DNA of 17,029 nt, from NCBI RefSeq assembly GCF_001949145.1, contig NW_019091780.1:49401-66429 (forward strand). The letters are read 5' to 3'. The position numbers and the translations under genes are program-made. Each line of letters opens with the position of its first letter. Position 1 is the stretch's first letter. Source of the DNA: Acanthaster planci. Lineage: Eukaryota; Echinodermata; Asteroidea; Valvatida; Acanthasteridae. Positions 9,313 through 14,825 of the stretch are shown piece after piece. Under the pieces are notes generated by a model, which was not told where the DNA came from, made no database searches, and worked only from the letters and a program-made list of their open reading frames with translations.

Positions 9313-9561
9313 TTAAGCGGCGGGTAGGCTCGCGGGTAGGATACCCTGCGCTACCAACCAACCCTTGGTAGCCAATGCGCCGCTAGACAAAGCGGTTAAT
9401 TTTAATGCATCCTCGGCGGACAATCTATTTAGGTCTGGTGGTTTAATTTTAAATAGCTTACTCGATAGCATAGCATAACCGAGTGAGATTCCCGAGACGA
9501 CAGCACCGTGATAAACCGTATTTGCGATTCCGTTTACGTCGATTGATTTAGCGTTACTCAT
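9313..9561 (-). CDS. Small membrane protein of the Polinton-like element (82 aa)
   Basis: An intact frame runs from ATG 9559-9561 (MSNAKSIDVNGIANTVYHGA) to TAA 9313-9315. It has two hydrophobic segments, HGAVVSGISLGYAMLSSKLF (about 17-36) and LTALSSGALATKGWLVAQG (about 56-74), so it could be a two-pass membrane protein. Upstream in-frame codons exist, but they cover the TATA-like sequence directly before this ATG, so I prefer this start. It lies between a larger basic membrane protein upstream (ends 9623) and the coiled-coil gene downstream (starts 9287), all on the minus strand. Similar small proteins ending in a GWLV..GILPA pattern occur in Polinton-type elements; the function is unknown. 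Confidence 0.65.
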   Translation of the reverse strand: MSNAKSIDVNGIANTVYHGAVVSGISLGYAMLSSKLFKIKPPDLNRLSAEDALKLTALSSGALATKGWLVAQGILPASLPAA

Positions 9562-9562
9562 A

Positions 9563-9582
9563 TTTATATATAAAGAACTTTT
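9563..9582 (-). promoter_or_regulatory. TATA box with upstream AAAAGTTCT
   Basis: On the minus strand AAAAGTTCT (9582-9574) runs directly into TTATATATAAATATG, so TATATATAAA ends just before the ATG at 9561. The same nine bases precede the TATA box of the gene at 10048. Confidence 0.55.
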
Positions 9583-9622
9583 AAATAAAGTGAGCAAAGC
9601 GAGCTACGACCAAAGGGAGTAT

Positions 9623-10048
9623 TCAATCCATGTCTAAAATTGGTTCTTGGTTAGGAATTATCGTGTTACTCGCTTCTTGCTTTGGCTGAGCGCTAACTTG
9701 TCGTGAACTGGGCTGGACACTGCTCGACTTGTTTCTCCAAATTAAGTAGACCGCAACCCCCGCAATCCCCAGTCCGCCGAGTATCAAGTTTTTGTTCTCT
9801 GTAACCGTTTGGTAAATTTTATTTTGGTTGATCTCTTCGTTGCTCGGTTCACCCGTTAGTTTCATCTTACCGAGTTGTTGCTTCATCTTCTTGTTATGCT
9901 CGGCTAACTTCTTACCTTGTTCTACGCGCTTCGGATTTTTGGCTCGTTCTACTCGCTCAGTAACTGACTTAACTGCTTTCTGAATTTGGTTGCTCGAGTT
10001 CGCTTCGTTGTTTTCCTGTTGCTGATTCACTTCCGTTTCTGTTGACAT
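9623..10048 (-). CDS. Basic, single-pass membrane protein of the Polinton-like element (141 aa)
   Basis: An intact frame runs from ATG 10046-10048. It has a polar Gln/Asn-rich N-terminus (about 1-22), then a strongly basic helical part with VERAKNPKRVEQGKKLAEHN (about 33-52) and KKMKQQLGKMK. A hydrophobic helix, LILGGLGIAGVAVYLIW (about 88-104), is followed by a serine/glutamine-rich tail. The layout suggests a basic domain on one side of a membrane, or a nucleic-acid-binding virion protein with a membrane-active helix. No catalytic motif is visible. A TATAAAAG box and AAAAGTTCT lie just upstream. The 5' end overlaps the tail of the preceding minus-strand frame by about 80 bases. A proline-free KxPKRVxxGKxLAE signature recurs in Polinton proteins of this size. 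Confidence 0.65.
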   Translation of the reverse strand: MSTETEVNQQQENNEANSSNQIQKAVKSVTERVERAKNPKRVEQGKKLAEHNKKMKQQLGKMKLTGEPSNEEINQNKIYQTVTENKNLILGGLGIAGVAVYLIWRNKSSSVQPSSRQVSAQPKQEASNTIIPNQEPILDMD

Positions 10049-10534
10049 CCTCTTTTATAATAATAGAACTTTTGTTGAATTCTAGGTGTTTAGTTGTAAT
10101 CAACGCTGCTGTAAGTGGAGACAGGTAAACTCCATACTTGTAACAGATTTCGGTAAATAGTCTACCCATAGTTTGACTGATGATAGGGTCGTCGTTGAGG
10201 TCTTTAGTAAGCGCTTCTTCAGACTTTAAGTTGACGTTAAAGCCTAAAAATTCTACCGGAGTGGCTATTCCTAGTAGGCGAGAGTACAAACTTAAAATAG
10301 CGTGACCAAGGGTTCTGACAATCCTTTCCCAAACTTAACTTCGTATAAATTGAACAGCTTTTCTTGATCTTTGGGTGGCATAGCTTCAATTTCTTTGATC
10401 GTGTATTCTTTGCCGAAGTATTTTTTAGATTCACCCGACGCGGCTATCGCGCAAAGTCTATCCTTTACGTTTGAGGTTGATTCGTTGTTTGATTCGCTTT
10501 TTGAATCGGTGAGTATACTTTTGATGTCATCCAT
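9969..10534 (-). pseudogene. Uncharacterised Polinton-element protein, one frameshift
   Basis: ATG 10532-10534 opens MDDIKSILTDSKSESNNES, a polar start, then KEYTIKEIEAMPPKDQEKLF, and reaches TAA after VTLF (stop at 10292-10294). One base back, at a four-T run near 10297, a second frame continues: YSRLLGIATPVEFLGFNVN, DPIISQTMGRLFTEICYKYG and SPLTAALITTKHL. The second half is alpha-helical and moderately hydrophobic. One lost T would explain the break. The pattern of DPhhS..h..h...hY..G..L.PL.A.L.T..H is familiar from a conserved, unnamed Polinton/adintovirus protein. The frame stays open into the next gene (to 9969), but the last 25 or so codons overlap that gene and may not be ancestral. 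Confidence 0.6.
10052..10073 (-). promoter_or_regulatory. TATAAAAG box with upstream AAAAGTTCT
   Basis: On the minus strand AAAAGTTCT (10073-10065) is followed by ATTATTATAAAAGAGGATG, with TATAAAAG at 10059-10052 and the ATG at 10048. This repeats the arrangement seen before the gene at 9561. Confidence 0.55.
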
Positions 10535-10662
10535 TTCAATATATACGTTCTAAATTTGTTGTAAGTATACTTTAGTCGTATGTACTCAACCGTATAATAA
10601 GTTAAGTTGACTGCGATAACAAATTGAATAACTAGTTGAACATATTCTAGCAGAGCTATCAT
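10465..10662 (-). CDS. Possible small membrane protein (65 aa)
   Basis: The frame starts at ATG 10660-10662 and reads MIALLEYVQLVIQFVIAVNL, a strong hydrophobic helix. A tyrosine/lysine-rich part (IRLKYTYNKFRTYILKW) follows. The last 70 bases overlap the start of the next gene in another frame. No family is recognised. Its support is the N-terminal membrane helix and the position in a tightly packed gene row. It could be a chance frame. Confidence 0.35.
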   Translation of the reverse strand: MIALLEYVQLVIQFVIAVNLTYYTVEYIRLKYTYNKFRTYILKWMTSKVYSPIQKANQTTNQPQT

Positions 10663-10687
10663 TTAATTGTAACAAAGATAAATTTAA

Positions 10688-10718
10688 CTATAACTGAGTT
10701 GACGTAACTCAGTTATAG
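10688..10718. terminator. Perfect 13-bp hairpin between minus-strand genes
   Basis: CTATAACTGAGTT (10688-10700), loop GACGT, then the exact reverse complement AACTCAGTTATAG (10706-10718). It lies in the short gap between the end of the HNH gene (10755) and the next start (10662). A 3'-end or RNA-stability role is inferred. An operator is the alternative. Confidence 0.6.
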
Positions 10719-10754
10719 CAAAAGGTAAGTAAATTAAAGCAAATAAATAACTAG

Positions 10755-11353
10755 TTAAGAACTAGCTTTCAAATCTTTATACGATGTAACAATTAACTTA
10801 TCGCTCTTTTTAGCGAGGTTACACTTTACACAACAAAGAACACAATTCGATTTAATATGCCCGATTTTATTATTTAATCATTCAATAGTACAAAGATCGT
10901 TTTTATGTTCTAAGAATTGCATTTGAACTTCGCAATCTGGATAAAAGCAACGAGGGTAATCCTCAATTAGCCCGCAGCAAAAGTCTGTGTCAATAAACCG
11001 GTCAGGATCGAATCGGTTATGCTTCTTATCTGATTTTCTAGCGTTGCTAATCCAATTTCGAATCGTCACTTCAACTTCCCCGGTGCAGATCTTAATAATA
11101 TCTACGTCTCTTATGAATACAGACCAATGACCCATTACATTCTATACAGGTGTTCTTTCTTCTGCCGTGTTCGCAGAACACATTTAGATCTTTGTCGTCC
11201 GTGCTCGCACTTATTTTTTTCTTGATTAGCTCGTACCTTAGCAATACAATCGTTGCAGTTTAAATTAATTTTACCACTTCTTTGTATAAAGAAGTTTGCC
11301 AAGTCCAGGAGACAACGGCACGCTTTGCATGTTTTCTTTTGACTTTCTATCAT
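10755..11353 (-). pseudogene. HNH endonuclease with CEHGR cysteine repeats, broken
   Basis: ATG 11351-11353 opens MIESQKKTCKACRCLLDLANF, with paired cysteines and then CNDC, followed by CEHGRQRSKC. A second copy of the motif, CEHGRRKNTCIEC, reads in a shifted frame near 11130-11170, so there is a frame break there and another near 11110. A further frame carries a helical part (EVEVTIRNWISNARK) and then LIEDYPRCFYPDCEVQM, up to TGA 10878-10880. The same frame continues after the stop with LNNKIGHIKSNCVLCCVKCN and ends at TAA 10755-10757. The Y/FPDC ... TIE.LNN..GH...N...CC..CN pattern is an HNH (beta-beta-alpha metal) nuclease core of the type found with C.HGR.K..C zinc ribbons in large DNA viruses and Polintons. 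The TGA is one C-to-T change from the expected arginine codon. The role may be DNA cleavage in replication or packaging. Confidence 0.65.
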
Positions 11354-11391
11354 ATTATTCAACAAACATAATTTAAAAATTTTTATCGTTT

Positions 11392-11790
11392 TTATTGAAT
11401 TAAATAATTCGCCGGCGGTTCCGTATTTAATATCAACTTACTAAATCTCACGTTGCGTAGATGCCTTTTAATTTCCCCTCTCTTCTCATCAGGCACTACA
11501 TCGTTTTCGTCCAGACATTGATCAAAGGACGATCTACCTTTACAATGAAAAATTGCCGTCCAAGCGGTATTCTCTCGGAAGTCTTTTAGCACCGAATTGT
11601 ACTTTTGCGTAAGTAGCCAACAGCTGTGGAGGTAGTGCCTACCCGAGAACGCCATCTTACTAAGGGCGCATGTATTGCTACTTTTGGATTTCTTTCGGTA
11701 CTTAATAAACTGATCTGCTGCGCAATCGTCGATAATAAATAATGTATTTACACCATCGAATACTCTATGGTAGAGTTCTATGGTCGAATA
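11392..11790 (-). pseudogene. Packaging ATPase (A32/FtsK-like), C-terminal half only
   Basis: A minus-strand frame that is open across the capsid-gene stop carries NTLFIIDDC, a Walker B strand with two acidic residues. It continues with LSKMAFSGRHYLHSCWLLTQ and YNSVLKDFRENTAW, the sensor region after Walker B in A32-like packaging ATPases of Polintons and large DNA viruses. The C-terminal FHCKGRSSFDQCLDENDV and KLILNTEPP parts also fit. The stop is TAA 11392-11394 and overlaps an AATAAA (TTCAATAAAAACG), a plausible poly(A) signal. No Walker A (GxxGxGK[ST]) is present, because the upstream bases belong to the capsid gene in another frame. The N-terminal half has therefore been lost by deletion. 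The boundary at about 11770-11790 is approximate. The intact enzyme would drive DNA into the capsid. Confidence 0.7.
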
Positions 11791-12499
11791 GGTAATAAAC
11801 AGTCTTCTTGTTTCTAAAGGTTTGCGCCAAGTCTCGATTAGTAACGACTTCGTATTCCAAGGTTAGATCCGAAATTTGATATTCCGCGGCAGTATCTGAA
11901 GAGTTAACCACTTTGTCGTGTCCGTTAAAAGTTAGTTGATACGTCAGAGGCTCTTTAAACCACGAAGAATAAAAGGGGGTATGATCCGTCAACATCGGCG
12001 TGTCCAGTGGAATCGCATAACGATTTTTAAAAGCGTCGGCAATTGCCTTGTCCTTACCGTCGTTTGCGGCAGCATTAGCATCGTCACCCCCTAGACGTAT
12101 CTTGGCTACGTTTTCTTTCTCTAGTCCAAAATACGCCATATTTTTGGTCTGCGACGGGGGTAACCAATTGTCCTTGAAATTGTGAAATACGTCCGCATCC
12201 CGGTAGCTTACGATTTTGTTTCCCTGGAGAGATTTTATTTCCGAAACCAGGTTTCTCGCTACGTTGTTATAAACCGTCCGGTTGTCGTCCGAACCGCCGT
12301 CTAGATCCAGTTTAAAAGCCAACTTTGCCGTACCGAGTACAATGACGTCGTCAGTGCCTAAAGCGGAGAATTTTACGTTTATTGTGTGACCCGCGTCTAT
12401 AGTGCTCGGGTTGTGCGTAATTGTTACTTCGCGCCTTTCGCCTTTGATCGCGCGAGGAACTTTCAGTCTGCGACTCGGGTTAAGCTTTTTGGTGTACAT
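11765..12499 (-). pseudogene. Major capsid protein (double jelly-roll type), N-terminal part
   Basis: ATG 12497-12499 opens MYTKKLNPSRRLKVPRAIKG. The frame runs 244 codons to TAG 11765-11767. Beta-rich segments include VTITHNPSTIDAGHTINVKF and VLGTAKLAFKLDLDG. Further on are DADVFHNFKDNWLPP, KAIADAFKNRYAIPLDTPML, LTYQLTFNGHD and YQISDLTLEYEVV. These are hallmarks of the Polinton/adintovirus major capsid family. The IPLD...Y and I.D..LEYE.V elements end the first jelly roll. Family members are a few hundred residues longer, so the second jelly roll is missing. The frame ends just where the ATPase fragment begins, marking a deletion joint. The frame is open further upstream, but this ATG follows a TATA box directly and is preferred. 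A divergent gene starts 34 bases away. Confidence 0.75.
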
Positions 12500-12533
12500 C
12501 TTACTTTTATATAATAGCAACCTTAGTTTCAAA
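12500..12533. promoter_or_regulatory. Shared TATA between divergent capsid and coiled-coil genes
   Basis: Only 34 bases separate the two ATGs. TTTTATATAATA (12505-12516) reads TATTATATAAAA on the other strand, so one AT-rich element gives a TATA-like box in both directions. It is about 6 bases from the capsid ATG and 17 from the plus-strand ATG. Confidence 0.6.
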
Positions 12534-12953
12534 ATGGCTAGTGCTTTATTGATGATTGGAGGATCGATAGTAAACGCCTTGGCATTCACGGGCTCAAATT
12601 TTTTATTTAGCAGTTTATCAAAAAGTAAAGTCGACGAAGAACGAAAGCGACACAACCTCGCGTTAGAACAACTGGCGCAAGCAAAACAAGAATGGGAACA
12701 AAAACGCGTACGCCTGTTAGACTTTTTGAACGAACGAATGCGACAAGAACGCGCGAGCCAGCAGACATTTGTAAACGTGAACGAAGCGTTGCGGGCTTAT
12801 TCTGAATTGACCGGTAAGAATCTTATCCCGTTACCGCCAGAGCCTAAGTTATCCGATTTTTACGAACCTTCCGAAGATCAAAAAATTCGCGAGTTTGTTT
12901 GGATTATAGGTGGAACTGCGATAGTTGGATTGTTGGCTTATCGATACTTGTAA
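12534..12953 (+). CDS. Coiled-coil membrane protein of the Polinton-like element (139 aa)
   Basis: An intact frame runs from ATG 12534-12536 to TAA 12951-12953. The N-terminus MASALLMIGGSIVNALAFTG is hydrophobic (1-20). A long charged coiled coil follows, for example EERKRHNLALEQLAQAKQEW and VRLLDFLNERMRQ (about 38-75). A proline stretch (PLPPEPKLSDFYEPS, about 101-115) precedes a C-terminal membrane helix (FVWIIGGTAIVGLLAYRYL, 121-139). The product thus has a helix at each end with a coiled coil between. Such proteins are common beside the integrase of Polinton elements, but their function is not established. The integrase ATG lies 11 bases downstream, so the two may share a transcript. Confidence 0.7.
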   Translation: MASALLMIGGSIVNALAFTGSNFLFSSLSKSKVDEERKRHNLALEQLAQAKQEWEQKRVRLLDFLNERMRQERASQQTFVNVNEALRAYSELTGKNLIPLPPEPKLSDFYEPSEDQKIREFVWIIGGTAIVGLLAYRYL

Positions 12954-12964
12954 CTTATTTTAAA

Positions 12965-13783
12965 ATGGAGAGAGAATCGGTCGAACCTAATTACGCGCAT
13001 CAAATGGATGTTTTGTATTTACCCTGGGACCGAGTTAAAAGGAAAACGTTTAAGTACGCTTTGACCGTAGTAGACGTGGGTTCGCGGTATAAAGAGGCAG
13101 AACCGTTGACCAGTAAAACTGCCGAGCAAGTGAGCGAGGCAATAAAGAAAATTTACGAGCGATCACCTCTAACCTGGCCCAAATTCGTAATGGTAGACTC
13201 GGGGTCTGAATTCAAAGGTGAGTTTAAAAAGTTAATGACAAAAAATAAAGTACAAATTCAAGTGGGTGAACCTGGGGTACACAGATCTCAAGGAATTGTA
13301 GAAAGGTTTAACCGCACTTTAGCCGAAAGGTTATTTGGCCACCAATACGCTCAAGAAATGTTAAACGTGGGTGAGCGAAACGTGGAATGGGTTGAACGTT
13401 TGCCTCAGGTCGTGAAATCGTTAAACGAGGAAAAAACGCGATTAATAGATGCCGTTCCTGCAGAAGCCGTCAAATCAGGCCGAGTAAAACAAGAACCAAG
13501 TACACCTGTAAGAACTACCCAAAGAGAACTTCCTCCAGACGCGGTCGTCAGGTACCTCTATTACCCGGGCGAGCAAGAGGGAGGCACCGTCAGAAGGGTG
13601 ACGGATCCGATCTGGTCCGTGAACGTCTATCAAATTGAAAAGCGAACTAGTCAATTTAAACGAGTGAAAGGAAAACGCGTCGAAACGGGCCCAACTTTAT
13701 ATTACCTTTTAAACGGACCAAATAGGGGTTTCGTCAAAGAGGAACTTCAGGTAGTACCCGAGGATACCGAATTACCGAATTAG
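12965..13783 (+). CDS. DDE (retroviral-type) integrase of the Polinton-like element (272 aa)
   Basis: An intact frame runs from ATG 12965-12967 to TAG 13781-13783. The rve-type catalytic core has D15 (HQMDVLYLP), D78 (VMVDSGSEF) and E113 (GIVERFNRTL), giving D-x62-D-x34-E. The strand KYALTVVDVGSRYKEA (31-45) and HRSQG before the glutamate are also typical. The C-terminal part has an SH3-like fold signature: VVRYLYYPGEQEGG, RRVTDPIWSVNVYQIEKR and NRGFVKEELQVVP. The enzyme would insert element DNA into host chromosomes. The N-terminal HHCC zinc-binding domain is absent: the core begins within 15 residues of the start. The upstream DNA is the coiled-coil gene. The 3' end overlaps the polymerase gene on the other strand by 12 bases. 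The intact frame contrasts with broken neighbours. Confidence 0.85.
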   Translation: MERESVEPNYAHQMDVLYLPWDRVKRKTFKYALTVVDVGSRYKEAEPLTSKTAEQVSEAIKKIYERSPLTWPKFVMVDSGSEFKGEFKKLMTKNKVQIQVGEPGVHRSQGIVERFNRTLAERLFGHQYAQEMLNVGERNVEWVERLPQVVKSLNEEKTRLIDAVPAEAVKSGRVKQEPSTPVRTTQRELPPDAVVRYLYYPGEQEGGTVRRVTDPIWSVNVYQIEKRTSQFKRVKGKRVETGPTLYYLLNGPNRGFVKEELQVVPEDTELPN

Positions 13784-14464
13784 CTTATGCCCGTAAGCTA
13801 ACGTATCGATTCCGTTCGGCAATATATAGCGCTTTGTGTCCAACGGCGACAAACTAAGTTTATTTTGTGAAATGGTGAACACCCGATGTTTATCCGTTCT
13901 AAATAGTTGTTGTTTATTGCAATAATGCGTTTTGTCAGATAGCTTTTCTCGGTTACTACCTTGGAAACCCCTTTCGCCTTCTTTAAAGAAAAGTACTCGC
14001 TCTGCCCGTTGCTCGCTGGCGCTCGCTTTTGATCGACCGTCAGAATTGAATACATTTTCGGTCTGATACAAATGGCTTCTAAAATTGTTTTGCCACCAAA
14101 TTCGTATTTCATTTTGCCTATGACTTTTTTATTTTTGACGCTGTAAAGCGGATGATCTGGCGGGTAATTACTAAAGTCAAATAAATTACGCGTTTTGTTT
14201 AGGTAACCAGTTAAATCTTCGGAGCTTCGCTCGATTTGAACTAATAGAAAATCAGTGTCCGTATAAAGTAAATTTACTTTTTCGCCAAAAGTTGATTTTA
14301 GTTCGTTGTAGTAGAAATCGTACATTAACGTTTTTGAAATATCAAGAATACTTACACCGCAATAGATTGGCTTATTTAATTTTGTTTTGTTTCGGTACAT
14401 CTCCACAAACGAAAGGGAACAGTCCTCAAGTGGCACCGTCGATTCGCAATTTGGTTTATACGTT
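13772..14464 (-). pseudogene. Protein-primed type-B DNA polymerase, C-terminal fragment
   Basis: The minus-strand frame contains KPIYCGVSILDISKTLMYD, then NLLYTDTDFLLVQI. YTDTD is family-B motif C, with the two catalytic metal-binding aspartates. GKMKYEFGG and ICIRPKMYSI follow, and then KKAKGVSK, the thumb-region lysine motif. Near 13943 the frame shifts. The rest (LSDKTHYCNKQQLFRTDKHR, SPLDTKRYILPNGIDTLAYG) ends at 13772-13774. The KR.IL.DGI.TLAYGH end is the usual C-terminus in Polinton/adintovirus polymerases. Exonuclease motifs, motif A and most of the palm are missing: the frame meets an N at 14465 and nothing recognisable lies beyond. An extra segment of about 13 residues (RAPASNGQSEYF) sits between KMYSILTVDQK and KKAKG, coinciding with a dispersed DNA repeat. 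Confidence 0.75.
13780..13801. terminator. Hairpin at the integrase/polymerase 3' junction
   Basis: TTAGCTTA (13780-13787), loop TGCCCG, then TAAGCTAA (13794-13801). It spans the integrase stop codon and the last codons of the convergent polymerase. Like the hairpin at 7877-7908 it sits where two genes meet tail to tail. Confidence 0.5.
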
Positions 14465-14465
14465 N

Positions 14466-14630
14466 AAAGAGTACTAGAATTAAAATTGCATATTAATTGC
14501 GTGTAGCGATTCCACGATTTTGAAATTTGTTTTCAAATTAGTTCAAAACCCAAAGACTTTTCTAAACTACGTAACAAAACTTGTTAAACTTTTTTCTTTC
14601 TTTTTTATGTGTGTTTGTGGTCATTTGACA
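14466..14630. other. Boundary region after the viral-like block
   Basis: AT-rich sequence beyond the N at 14465. The polymerase frame stays open for about 60 bases but shows no family motif. No terminal repeat or target-site duplication was found. Confidence 0.4.
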
Positions 14631-14639
14631 TCTTATGAA

Positions 14640-14825
14640 ATAAGGTCGCTCAAAAATCGGATGGAGTCCACATTTCACTCTAAATATCGAGCGGAGGAGA
14701 GTCTCACCCGGTGAAGAGTGATTACCTGGAACACAGTTTTCACTCGAAGTAGAGCAAATTCCACTCCAAAGCGAGCGAATATGAAGTCACTCGGCAGAAA
14801 GAGTGAAGTTTTCACTCTTTTGCAT
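14640..14825. repeat. GAGTG/CACTC repeat cluster with hairpin
   Basis: The pentamer GAGTG or its complement CACTC occurs about nine times in under 200 bases. At 14798-14820 AAAGAGTGAA, loop GTT, TTCACTCTTT forms a perfect 10-bp hairpin. It looks like a fragment of an interspersed repeat; no coding capacity was seen. Confidence 0.6.

Noticed and set aside
12402-12533. N-terminal extension of the plus-strand coiled-coil gene
   Set aside because: It would overlap the capsid gene and cross the TATA element; the ATG at 12534 fits better.
12500-12655. N-terminal extension of the capsid frame
   Set aside because: It would overlap the divergent gene; the ATG at 12499 directly follows the TATA box and starts the family-like sequence.
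6443-14464. Bacterial contamination or prophage
   Set aside because: Gene content is Polinton-type, TATA boxes and AATAAA signals are eukaryotic, and no ribosome-binding sites or phage modules are visible. A scaffold join is still possible and is reported separately.
6443-14464. Terminal inverted repeats of the element
   Set aside because: The sequence just inside each N was compared as reverse complement and showed no match; both ends cut through genes.
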